Assembly (NCBI GenBank): GCA_029941095.1
Contig: JAPYRO010000063.1
Coordinates: forward strand, 1 to 6,984
Reading direction: 5' to 3'
Length of the DNA: 6,984 nt
Source of the DNA: Dehalococcoidia bacterium
GTDB lineage: Bacteria; Chloroflexota; Dehalococcoidia; UBA6926
Shown here: piece by piece, positions 1 through 6,438 of the stretch
Position numbering within the stretch: the first letter of the stretch is position 1
Layout: every line of letters begins with the position of its first letter
Translations under genes and position numbers: made by a program
Notes under the pieces: generated by a model
Seen by the model: the letters and a program-made list of their open reading frames with translations, nothing else
Told to the model about the DNA's origin: nothing
Databases searched by the model: none

Positions 1-375
1 TTTATCCAATCCGGTATTCTTCAAGCTCAAATAATTGGCCAGCAAGATACCGGACAAGCCATTGTAATTCAGAACGATATAATAATTGGAACTGAAAATA
101 ATAGTGGTACCGATGAACTTATAAAGCGCTGTCGCAATACAGTTTCTGATCATGGGAAACCTATCTTAATAAAAATTAAAAAACCTGGTCAGGATCGGAG
201 AGTTGACCTTCCGACGATTGGTGCCCGGACTGTCCAACTAGCTGCTGAATGCGGTTTCTCCGGAATTGTTGTCGAAACAGGACAAACTTTAGTGGTAGAT
301 CGTGTGAAAGTAACAAAAATGGCTGATCAATCTGGCCTGTTTGTTATAGGAACAAAACTTAATAATGAGCAATGA
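1..375 (+). CDS. lpxI: UDP-2,3-diacylglucosamine pyrophosphatase LpxI, C-terminal part (5' end outside window)
   Basis: LpxI hydrolyses UDP-2,3-diacylglucosamine to lipid X (2,3-diacylglucosamine 1-phosphate) plus UMP. This is the lipid A step before LpxB, and LpxI replaces the unrelated LpxH in most alphaproteobacteria. Frame 1 is open from the left edge to a TGA at 373-375, giving 124 residues, roughly the C-terminal 40-45% of a ~280-residue protein. Family signatures visible are GTDEL near residues 36-40, KPGQDRRVDLPTIG at 61-74, and GFSGIVVETGQTLVVDR from 85, followed by the ADQSGLFVIGT ending. Asp69 in the DLPTIG segment probably corresponds to the catalytic Asp225 of the Caulobacter enzyme; I infer this from position, not from an alignment. 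The gene overlaps lpxB by 11 bp in another frame, which suggests translational coupling. No internal start is called because the open frame continues past the edge. Confidence 0.93.
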   Translation, partial: FIQSGILQAQIIGQQDTGQAIVIQNDIIIGTENNSGTDELIKRCRNTVSDHGKPILIKIKKPGQDRRVDLPTIGARTVQLAAECGFSGIVVETGQTLVVDRVKVTKMADQSGLFVIGTKLNNEQ

Positions 376-1558
376 TCACTATCAGGAAAAACCTTTAAAA
401 ATTTGCCTGATTGCAGGTGAAACGTCAGGAGATATGCTTGGGGGACAGCTCATGACTGCTCTCAACAAACTTTCTTATTTACCGATTGAGTTTTCCGGTA
501 TAGGTGGGAAAAAAATGAAGGAGCAAGGCTTGAATAGCTTCTTTCCAATTAGTGATCTGTCTATCATGGGAATTTCTGAAATACTACCTTACATTCCACG
601 AATTTTGAGCCGCATTAAAGAAACAAAAAAAAATATAACATTGAGGAAGCCTGATGCCGTTGTAACAATAGATGCTCCTGGTTTTTGCCTCCGTGTTGCA
701 AGTAAGTTAAAACGGTGTAATCCCGACACACGGCTAATCCACTATGTCGCTCCGTCTGTATGGGCGTGGAAATCGTGGCGAGCTATCAGAATGAGCCGAT
801 ACCTAGATCGTATTTTGACACTATTCCAATTTGAAACACAATATTTTGAAGATGTTGGATTAGACAGTGTATTTGTTGGCCACCCAATAGTTCAGAGCGG
901 GGCGGTGAGGGGAGATGGTATCGGATTTCGGACTAATAACGGTATACCGTCGGATATAAAATTAATATGTATTTTACCAGGTAGCCGATTAGTGGAAGTT
1001 TCAAAACACCTTCCCATAATCGAACACACGTTGGACTTGCTTTCAAAAAAAAATACCATTTTTGAAGTCGTTTTGCCGCTAGCTGATGATGTTGCAACCT
1101 ATGTAAGGTCAGTGGTTCAGACATGGCCATACAGAATAACCTTCACGGAAGGCGAACATGATAGCAAATCTAACGCCTTCGCTGCCAGCAACGTCGCTCT
1201 CGCTTGTTCAGGCACCGTTGCTCTCGAATTGGCGTTAGCTGACATACCGTATGTCACTATCTATAAAATGTCATTTTTATCTAGAATTATTGCCAGAACT
1301 TTCATTAAGCTAAAATACGTTAACTTAATTAATATCTTATTAGATAAAGAGGTTGTTCCAGAATTGATTCTGGAAAATTGCAAACCAAACTTAATTTTAC
1401 CCCATTTAGTGAAAGCATTGAACGATACAGAATTCCGATCAAAACAACGAAAACATTTTAAAGCGGCGCTAGACCTGATGAAGGTTGGCGGTAACTTTCC
1501 TAGCGAGCGAGCGGCGCAAGCTATACTTGAAGTCATCGCTAAGAAAAGTGTATTTTAA
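365..1558 (+). CDS. lpxB: Lipid-A-disaccharide synthase LpxB
   Basis: LpxB is a GT19 (GT-B fold) glycosyltransferase at the inner face of the cytoplasmic membrane. It joins UDP-2,3-diacylglucosamine to lipid X, forming the beta-1,6 lipid A disaccharide with release of UDP. The 397-residue length is normal for the family. Visible motifs in order are GETSGD (18-23), GIGGKKM (45-51), LSIMGISEIL (65-74), TIDAPGFCLRVA (101-112, with Asp103 at the position of the conserved catalytic Asp), HYVAPSVWAWK (126-136), FVGHP (170-174), LPGSRLVEV (204-212, Arg208 being the conserved arginine), ACSGTVALELALADIPYVTIYK (280-301) and VNLINILLDKEVVPELI (319-335). The residue after PELI/PELL is usually Gln; here the segment reads PELILE. 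The ATG lies inside the end of lpxI, and an AGGA at 348-351 is a loosely spaced ribosome binding site. lpxI supplies one substrate directly, so the pairing fits the pathway. Confidence 0.97.
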   Translation: MSNDHYQEKPLKICLIAGETSGDMLGGQLMTALNKLSYLPIEFSGIGGKKMKEQGLNSFFPISDLSIMGISEILPYIPRILSRIKETKKNITLRKPDAVVTIDAPGFCLRVASKLKRCNPDTRLIHYVAPSVWAWKSWRAIRMSRYLDRILTLFQFETQYFEDVGLDSVFVGHPIVQSGAVRGDGIGFRTNNGIPSDIKLICILPGSRLVEVSKHLPIIEHTLDLLSKKNTIFEVVLPLADDVATYVRSVVQTWPYRITFTEGEHDSKSNAFAASNVALACSGTVALELALADIPYVTIYKMSFLSRIIARTFIKLKYVNLINILLDKEVVPELILENCKPNLILPHLVKALNDTEFRSKQRKHFKAALDLMKVGGNFPSERAAQAILEVIAKKSVF

Positions 1559-1574
1559 TCATCGCGCCAATTAA

Positions 1575-1997
1575 ATGGTAACTATAGAAATGCCTATAAC
1601 TACTGATGATTTTCGTCTTTTACATACGATGATACGAGTCACTGACTTAGATAAATCGATAGACTTTTATACACGTCATCTCGGAATGAAAGTTTTGCGC
1701 CGTAAAGATTATGAACAAGGGAGATTTACACTCGCCTTCGTCGGTTACGGAAATGAAAAAACTGATACTGTTGTTGAACTTACACATAATTGGGATCAAA
1801 AAGATCCTTATGCAATGGGTGATGCGTTTGGACACCTAGCAGTTGCAGTTCCTAATGCCTATGCAGTCTGTGATGCGATGGAAAAAGAAGGAATACCAGT
1901 TCCACGTCCAGCGGGTCCCATGAAAGGGGGAACCCGGATCATTGCCTTTATAGAGGACCCTGATGGTTACAAAATTGAGTTAGTACAAAGAGATTAG
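1575..1997 (+). CDS. gloA: Lactoylglutathione lyase (glyoxalase I)
   Basis: This enzyme converts the hemithioacetal of methylglyoxal and glutathione to S-lactoylglutathione, the first step of cytosolic methylglyoxal detoxification. The 140-residue protein is a two-module vicinal-oxygen-chelate fold with close likeness to the short E. coli GloA: LLHTMIRVTDLDKSIDFYTRHLGMK, LAFVGYG, VVELTHNW, FGHLAVAV, GPMKGGT and FIEDPDGYKIELVQ. The four expected metal ligands are His17, Glu68, His87 and Glu135. Their spacing matches E. coli His5/Glu56/His74/Glu122 apart from one extra residue between the second and third. The short form without Zn-type insertions suggests a Ni/Co-activated enzyme (inference). 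It starts 16 bp after lpxB and is probably cotranscribed with it. Neither the ATG at 1575 nor an alternative ATG at 1590 has a clear Shine-Dalgarno sequence; I kept the longer form. Confidence 0.95.
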   Translation: MVTIEMPITTDDFRLLHTMIRVTDLDKSIDFYTRHLGMKVLRRKDYEQGRFTLAFVGYGNEKTDTVVELTHNWDQKDPYAMGDAFGHLAVAVPNAYAVCDAMEKEGIPVPRPAGPMKGGTRIIAFIEDPDGYKIELVQRD

Positions 1998-2029
1998 TAG
2001 CAAATAATAAATATTACACTTCTTTTTGG

Positions 2030-2061
2030 ACTAAGAGGGTTTTAAACCTTCCCTTTCTAGT
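2030..2061 (+). terminator. Possible terminator hairpin between convergent gloA and gltA
   Basis: Positions 2030-2039 (ending AGAGGG) can pair with 2051-2061 (CCCTTTCTAGT). This gives a ten-pair stem with one G-T pair and one bulged C at 2057, closed by an 11-nt loop. The right arm includes the gltA stop codon. On the + side a short U-rich stretch follows (TTTCGGTCTTTC), and on the minus side there is no U tract. It could end gloA transcripts, but it is weak and may be incidental. Confidence 0.35.
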
Positions 2062-3367
2062 TTCGGTCTTTCAATTCTTTAAATTTTCTTTTGTTTTCGC
2101 CGGTGTATAGCTGCCGGGGTCTACCTATACGTTGACTTGGATCCTCAATCATTTCATTCCATTGAGCAATCCAGCCCACAGTCCTCGCCACAGCAAACAG
2201 TACTGTAAACATACTCGCTGGGATACCGAGAGCTTTAAAAATAATACCTGAATAGAAGTCTACATTCGGATATAATTTTTTTTCTACAAAATATTCATCC
2301 TCAAGTGCAATTCTTTCCAGTCCCATTGCTAAATCCAATAGCGGTTCATCATTAATTCCTAATTCATCCAGCACTTCATGACAGGTTTCCTGCATAACAC
2401 GGGCCCGAGGGTCAAAATTTTTATAAACACGATGGCCAAATCCCATAAGCCGGAAGGGATCATCCTTATCTTTTGCCATTTTAATGAATTTAGAAATATT
2501 CCCCACATCACCAATTTCTTCAAGCATGTTTAGGACCGCCTCATTTGCGCCACCGTGCGCGGGGCCCCAAAGTGAGGCTATTCCCGCAGCGATACAAGCA
2601 AACGGGTTAGCGCCACTAGACCCAGCTAAACGAACAGTCGAAGTTGACGCATTTTGCTCATGATCTGCATGAAGTATAAGTATTCGGTCCATTGCTCGGG
2701 CTAGAATCGGGTTGGCCTGATAATCTTCTGCCGGATGTGCAAACATCATATGCAAGAAGTTTTCAGAATATTTTAGATCGTTCCTAGGATAAACAAATGC
2801 TTGACCAATTGAATACTTGTAAGCCTGTGCGGCAATGGTAGGTATTTTCGCTATCATGCGATAAGACGCAACCATACGATGCTGAGGATCGCTGATATCA
2901 AGACTATCATGATAAAAAGCTGAGAGCGCGCCAACAACGCCGCACATGATTGCCATCGGATGAGAGTCTCGGCGAAAGCCCCTATAAAAGGTATTTAGCT
3001 GTTCGTGCAGCATTGTATGATAGGTGATATCATGTTCAAACTTTGACTGTTGTTTCTGCGTAGGTAAATCACCATATAACAGGAGATAACAGACCTCGGG
3101 ATAATCGCAATTTGTTGCTAACTCTTGGATTGGGTATCCGCGATAAAGTAGAACCCCTTCCTCGCCATCAATGTAAGTTATACGAGATTCACAACTTCCG
3201 GTCGAAGTGTAGCCAGGGTCATATGTGAAACACCCTGTTTCTGCATAAAGACGCCTTACATCAATTACCCTAGGACCAACGGTCCCTTCCATTACTGGTA
3301 ATTCAATTTGTTCTCCAGTGGAATTATCAGTAAGCGTGAAAGTATTTTTGTTAGATTTTGAATTCAT
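2057..3367 (-). CDS. gltA: Citrate synthase (type II, GltA)
   Basis: Citrate synthase condenses acetyl-CoA with oxaloacetate to give citrate and CoA, the entry step of the TCA cycle. At 436 residues it has the length of the hexameric bacterial type II enzymes. The N-terminal beta domain is present (GTVGPRVIDVRRLYAETG, then TYDPGYTSTGSCES and YRGYPI), as are the diagnostic ILILHADHEQNASTSTVR (229-246), GPAHGGANEA (268-277), GFGHRVYKNFDPRA (309-322) and NVDFYSG (368-374). The catalytic triad is His271, His312 and Asp370, equivalent to E. coli His264, His305 and Asp362. The position matching E. coli Cys206, near the NADH inhibition site, is Ala213. The ATG at 3367 has a G-rich upstream segment (GGGGGTGG) as ribosome binding site. 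gltA lies 78 bp downstream of gltX on the same strand and could be cotranscribed with it; I see no convincing promoter in the gap. Confidence 0.98.
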   Translation of the reverse strand: MNSKSNKNTFTLTDNSTGEQIELPVMEGTVGPRVIDVRRLYAETGCFTYDPGYTSTGSCESRITYIDGEEGVLLYRGYPIQELATNCDYPEVCYLLLYGDLPTQKQQSKFEHDITYHTMLHEQLNTFYRGFRRDSHPMAIMCGVVGALSAFYHDSLDISDPQHRMVASYRMIAKIPTIAAQAYKYSIGQAFVYPRNDLKYSENFLHMMFAHPAEDYQANPILARAMDRILILHADHEQNASTSTVRLAGSSGANPFACIAAGIASLWGPAHGGANEAVLNMLEEIGDVGNISKFIKMAKDKDDPFRLMGFGHRVYKNFDPRARVMQETCHEVLDELGINDEPLLDLAMGLERIALEDEYFVEKKLYPNVDFYSGIIFKALGIPASMFTVLFAVARTVGWIAQWNEMIEDPSQRIGRPRQLYTGENKRKFKELKDRN

Positions 3368-3445
3368 CTTAATCCACCCCCAAGTGTCCTTTCTTATCTA
3401 AGGTTCTATCCTCTTCTAGCAAGGTAAATTCTAACTCACTCGTGA

Positions 3446-4852
3446 TCAGGTTAACACATCGTTTATGCGAGCTAACGACTGCTCTTTCCCGAGAACTGCA
3501 AGGATTTCAAATATTCCAGGAGAAACCGTATTACCAGTTAATGCAGCTCGTAATGGTTGGGCTATAACCCCAAGTTTGATATCTTTTTTCTTGGCATATT
3601 TGACAATGGCATCATTCAGCGAAAGACTTGACCAATCTTCAATAGAACCAAGTTGAATCTGAAGATTATTGAGATGGCTCTTACCTGATGCATCTAGCGC
3701 CTTTAACGCTTTATCATTTACTGTGATGGGACGTTGGCAAGCATAAAACTCTGCATTTTTAGCAAGTTCGTCAATATTTTTTGCCCTTTCCTTTAAACCG
3801 GACATTCCACTTTTTATTCGATCAAAGGCGCGATTATCAAGTTTACCATGCAAGTTTTCAATAAGAATTGGTGTTATTAATGTCACCAAATACCCGTCAT
3901 CTGCTTCCCGAAGATAATGACTATTCAGACTTATGAGTTTGCTAAGGTCAAAATTTGAAGGAGAACGGCCCACATCCTTTATGTCAAACCACTCAATTGC
4001 CTGTTCAAGGGAAATTATCTCATCGTCTCCATGTGCCCAAGCCTGGCGCAATAAATAATTATTCATGGCCTCAGGGAGTATTCCCATTTTTCGATACTCC
4101 CCTAGCCCTAGGGCACCATGACGTTTTGACAATTTTGTTCCATCTAATCCATGCAAAAGGGGCATATGCGCGAAAGTCGGCTGATCCCAACCAAAAGCTT
4201 TATATATTTGTAACTGCCTAAATGTGTTTGTTAAGTGATCATCGCCTCTAATTACGTGGCTGATATTCATGTCATGATCGTCGACTACAACTGCCAGCAT
4301 ATACGTGGGTGAACCATCTGCCCGAAGCAGAATCATGTCATCCATTTCATCATTTGAAACACTAACATCTCCTTGTATTAAATCTGAGACAGCAGTTTCG
4401 CCATCCAACGGAGATTTTAACCTTATCACTGGTTTAACACCACTCGGACCATCTGCTGGGTCGCGATCCCGCCAGCGACCATCATAAAACTTTGATTTAC
4501 CTTTCGCTTTTGCCAAGTTTCTCATGTCTGCGAGTTCTTCAGGCGAACAATAACAGTAGTATGCTTTACTCTCTTCTATTAGTTGTTTTACCAGTGCTAC
4601 GTGGTGATGGCGACGGGAGGCCTGAGAAATTGGTTCTTCATCCCAATACAATCCTAGCCAATCTAAGCCTTCCAAAATGGCATCAACAGCCTCTTTTGTT
4701 GATCGTTTTAGATCGGTATCTTCGATCCGTAAAAAAAACTTACCACCTGTATGCCGGGCATAAAGAAAATTAAAAAGTGCCGTTCTTGCACCCCCAATAT
4801 GTAAATATCCGGTTGGGGAGGGGGCAAAACGAGTGATAACTCCAGATTCCAA
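3446..4852 (-). CDS. gltX: Glutamate--tRNA ligase (GluRS), TTG start
   Basis: This class I synthetase attaches glutamate to tRNA(Glu). In organisms lacking GlnRS such enzymes may also charge tRNA(Gln) for later amidation, but nothing here decides that. Counting from the TTG at 4858 (470 residues), the HIGH motif reads HIGG at 20-23 within RFAPSPTGYLHIGGARTALF, KMSKS reads KLSKR at 242-246 (DGTKLSKRHG), and RIEDTD, HVIRGDDH and the C-terminal KLGVIAQPLRAALTGNTVSPGIFEIL anticodon-binding segment are all present. The E. coli zinc ligands are only half kept: Cys102-x-Cys104 is present, but the Cys and His in YDGRCRH are Trp129 and Asp131. No in-frame ATG exists upstream before a TAA. I chose the TTG at 4852 (468 residues) because AAAGAG at 4864-4859 sits 6 nt before it; for the TTG at 4858 the same sequence would directly touch the start codon. 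Confidence 0.95.
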   Translation of the reverse strand: MESGVITRFAPSPTGYLHIGGARTALFNFLYARHTGGKFFLRIEDTDLKRSTKEAVDAILEGLDWLGLYWDEEPISQASRRHHHVALVKQLIEESKAYYCYCSPEELADMRNLAKAKGKSKFYDGRWRDRDPADGPSGVKPVIRLKSPLDGETAVSDLIQGDVSVSNDEMDDMILLRADGSPTYMLAVVVDDHDMNISHVIRGDDHLTNTFRQLQIYKAFGWDQPTFAHMPLLHGLDGTKLSKRHGALGLGEYRKMGILPEAMNNYLLRQAWAHGDDEIISLEQAIEWFDIKDVGRSPSNFDLSKLISLNSHYLREADDGYLVTLITPILIENLHGKLDNRAFDRIKSGMSGLKERAKNIDELAKNAEFYACQRPITVNDKALKALDASGKSHLNNLQIQLGSIEDWSSLSLNDAIVKYAKKKDIKLGVIAQPLRAALTGNTVSPGIFEILAVLGKEQSLARINDVLT

Positions 4853-4858
4853 TATCAA

Positions 4859-4864
4859 CTCTTT
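4859..4864 (-). promoter_or_regulatory. Ribosome binding site that decides the gltX start
   Basis: On the minus strand this reads AAAGAG, five of six matches to AAGGAG. It lies 6 nt before the TTG at 4852 and 0 nt before the TTG at 4858, which favours the shorter gltX product. No in-frame ATG is available between the upstream stop codon and the conserved VITRFAPSPTG segment. Confidence 0.5.
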
Positions 4865-5248
4865 GTAATAATTGAGTTATTCTATTTTGAAGATATTTTA
4901 AACTGTGAAAATGCAGAAGTCACGCAACCCAAATGCTCTACGAATTATGTTTTGGATCTAGCTTAATGCATTTTCCCATGCTGAAATAGTTAGAGGGTTA
5001 GAAATCTTGCATCAGACGTCTATATTTAGCCTGCAATGATTCCAATTAGGAATTCTATTGTTATTGCTCTGCCCTGATTTTTACACTTTGTCAAAGCCGT
5101 TCTATTTTCAATCATCCTCTAGCTCAGAATCCATATAATATTATACTACTGGTATTTTAGAATCTCTCGAACGTGTATAAACACGTACATTTACATATTC
5201 TGTTATGTTAACTGTAACAAACTTCTATCATTTCTATTGCTACGGTTG
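4865..5248. other. Gene-free gap between gltX and lexA
   Basis: This AT-rich stretch is broken by stops in all the frames I read and holds no credible coding segment, tRNA or intrinsic terminator. The promoter for gltX must lie in its left part unless transcription starts further away, but I found no strong -35/-10 pair; a TAGAAT hexamer on the minus strand near 4880-4885 lacks a good partner. Many alphaproteobacteria have comEC between gltX and lexA; no remnant of a ComEC sequence is recognisable here. Confidence 0.6.
5171..5186. repeat. Perfect short inverted repeat downstream of lexA
   Basis: ACGTGT (5171-5176) and ACACGT (5181-5186) form a 6-bp stem around the loop ATAA. It lies 63 bp beyond the lexA stop codon. 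No U tract follows on either strand, so it is not a standard intrinsic terminator. It could be a small operator, part of a weak mRNA 3' end, or chance. Confidence 0.35.
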
Positions 5249-5932
5249 TTAGTACCGCCTTAGTAACCCGACCAGGCGGCCTTGAATGTCGACCCTATCC
5301 GGACCGAAAATCCGCGTGTCATAGTTCTTATTTGCAGGCTCCAAAGCAATCGAAGCTCCCTTCCTACGTAAGCGTTTCAGCGTCACCTCGGTTTGGTCAA
5401 CCAACGCGACTACTATGGCACCCGATTCAGCAACATCACACCGTTCAATCACGACCGTATCACCGTCATTTATGCCAGCATCAATCATAGACTCTCCATC
5501 TATCTCTAGCGTGTAGTGTTCCCCCTTACCTAGCATAAACGCTGGCACTCCGATGGTTTGACTGGGATCCCTTAGCGCCTCAACAGGTGTACCTGCAGCT
5601 ATTTTTCCATAAAGGGGAAGATCAACTACTCCAGTCTCAGTAGTATAGTGTTTATTGAACTTCGCTTCACTAAAGACATTTAATTGTGTAACCACATCTT
5701 GGCCGAAATTTGAAGTATTTTCAGGAAGTTTAAGCACCTCAAGCGCACGAGCTCTGTAAGGTAATCGACGGATAAACCCGCGTTCTTCAAGACCCGTAAT
5801 TAATCGGTGTATCCCAGACTTTGATTTTAAATTTAGTGCCACCTTCATTTCTTCGAAAGACGGAGAAATTCCAACCACTTTAAGACGACTATCAATGAAC
5901 ATCAGTAATTGATACTGCTTTTTAGTTAGCAT
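5249..5932 (-). CDS. lexA: LexA repressor (SOS regulator, S24 self-cleaving)
   Basis: LexA is the SOS repressor. It binds operators of DNA-damage genes as a dimer and cleaves itself when RecA filaments form on single-stranded DNA. I start it at the ATG at 5932 (227 residues), because alphaproteobacterial LexA proteins begin MLT[RK]KQ and GGGA sits 6 nt upstream; a TTG at 5944 would add only four residues. The N-terminal winged helix-turn-helix covers about residues 1-66 (SPSFEEMKVALNLKSKSG, then IHRLITGLEERGFIRRLP). The cleavage bond is Ala113-Gly114 in LYGKIAAGTPVEA. Ser148 (DGESM) and Lys186 (EVTLKRL) form the catalytic dyad. The linker between the DNA-binding and protease domains (about residues 67-104) is ordinary for the group. 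The gene has its own promoter with an overlapping SOS box about 160-200 bp upstream, so it is probably autoregulated and separate from moeA. Confidence 0.97.
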   Translation of the reverse strand: MLTKKQYQLLMFIDSRLKVVGISPSFEEMKVALNLKSKSGIHRLITGLEERGFIRRLPYRARALEVLKLPENTSNFGQDVVTQLNVFSEAKFNKHYTTETGVVDLPLYGKIAAGTPVEALRDPSQTIGVPAFMLGKGEHYTLEIDGESMIDAGINDGDTVVIERCDVAESGAIVVALVDQTEVTLKRLRRKGASIALEPANKNYDTRIFGPDRVDIQGRLVGLLRRY

Positions 5933-6102
5933 GCTAATTCCCAACTATTTATTACATTTTTATCCCATTAATCATCTGCATTTTTAGGTTTAATAAGCCA
6001 CATTTGATCAGATATTAGATAATAGTACTTTTCTTATTGAAATTAAGCTTAACCTATGAATTCAATAATGTTCTTCTATCGAAGTAAATTTTGTTCTCGA
6101 TT

Positions 6103-6117
6103 GTTCTACTTTAGTTC
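6103..6117. promoter_or_regulatory. SOS box (LexA operator), GTTC-N7-GTTC
   Basis: GTTC at 6103-6106 and 6114-6117 are separated by exactly seven bases (TACTTTA). This is the direct-repeat operator described for alphaproteobacterial LexA, unlike the CTG-N10-CAG palindrome of E. coli. It overlaps the predicted -10 box and spacer of the lexA promoter, so bound LexA should block RNA polymerase. A third GTTC at 6093-6096 precedes it with a six-base gap, and a fourth lies at 6070-6073. By eye I found no other GTTC-N7-GTTC in the gene-free regions. Confidence 0.75.
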
Positions 6118-6131
6118 CCGTTATGTGTCAA
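6103..6131 (-). promoter_or_regulatory. Predicted sigma70-type promoter of lexA
   Basis: On the minus strand a perfect -35 hexamer TTGACA (6131-6126) is followed by a 17-bp spacer and the -10 hexamer TAGAAC (6108-6103, four of six matches to TATAAT). The start site would be near 6096, giving a leader of about 165 nt before the lexA ATG at 5932. The -10 box and part of the spacer coincide with the SOS box. The -35 match and spacer length are seen directly; activity is inferred. Confidence 0.65.
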
Positions 6132-6382
6132 TAATAATGATTTAATAACAACGGATACCCTAAGCATATAAGGCGCAGCACTTAGAAATTAACCAATAGG
6201 AATTAAAATAATGGCATTTCTTCTATACCGTACTTAGTAAAGAGGACGTTTTAAATTAAATATCGACTACTAATTTCCGTATTTGACATAAACCTAAAGC
6301 TTGTTTCTGAAAGCGCGAGTTTGCCTTCTACTGGGGTTACCACTCACGATTTAGTAAATCGTCGAATATAACCTTGCAATTT
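6132..6382. other. Gene-free gap between the lexA control region and the moeA 3' end
   Basis: No coding segment is supported here. Frames on both strands are short and AT-rich, and the best spaced start (ATG at 6211 after AGGA) opens only eight codons. There is no tRNA-like or known riboswitch-like arrangement that I can recognise. The one notable element is the 17-bp dyad at 6346-6362, listed separately. Confidence 0.55.
6346..6362. repeat. Perfect 17-bp dyad, operator-like
   Basis: ACGATTTA (6346-6353) and TAAATCGT (6355-6362) are exact reverse complements around a single central G. Length and symmetry suit a binding site for a dimeric helix-turn-helix regulator, but no gene starts close by: lexA begins about 415 bp away on the minus strand, and there is no + strand gene to the right. 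A one-base centre makes an RNA hairpin unlikely without opening several pairs. Chance in AT-rich DNA remains possible. Confidence 0.4.
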
Positions 6383-6431
6383 ACCAATCTGCCAGACAAT
6401 AAAATTTATGATCAGATTTATTGTGGTTGGT
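6383..6431. repeat. Two-part inverted repeat beside the moeA terminator
   Basis: ACAATAAA (6396-6403) pairs perfectly with TTTATTGT (6417-6424) around a 13-nt loop. ACCAA (6383-6387) can pair outside it with TTGGT (6427-6431) across an unequal internal loop of 8 and 2 bases. It lies just past the U tract of the moeA terminator. It could be a second transcription barrier or an unrelated structure; no U tract follows it on the minus strand. Confidence 0.35.
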
Positions 6432-6438
6432 TATAAAT

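Noticed and set aside
1205..1223. GTTC-N7-GTTG in lpxB and GTTC-N6-GTTC in moeA (near 6755-6770) as extra SOS boxes
   Set aside because: Both lie inside coding sequence away from gene starts and deviate from the exact GTTC-N7-GTTC form.
933..1536. Minus-strand open frames opposite lpxB (933-1130 and 1261-1536)
   Set aside because: The + strand carries all LpxB motifs across this stretch, and the antisense products have no recognisable features.
3955..4773. Several + strand open frames (3955-4221, 4305-4487, 4492-4773) opposite gltX
   Set aside because: They lie antisense to a well-conserved gltX, show no family likeness and have no ribosome binding site context; they are shadows of the real gene.
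5134..5145. 12-bp AT palindrome TATAATATTATA
   Set aside because: Expected by chance in such AT-rich sequence; no paired promoter hexamer or adjacent gene gives it a role.
5204..5222. TGTTA ... TAACA inverted repeat enclosing GTTAAC, just downstream of lexA
   Set aside because: The stem is only 5 bp with a 9-nt loop and no U tract follows on the minus strand, so it does not support a terminator call.
6211..6237. Tiny + strand frame MAFLLYRT after an AGGA sequence
   Set aside because: Eight codons are too few to support as a gene, no downstream gene on that strand could use it as a leader peptide, and nothing shows conservation.
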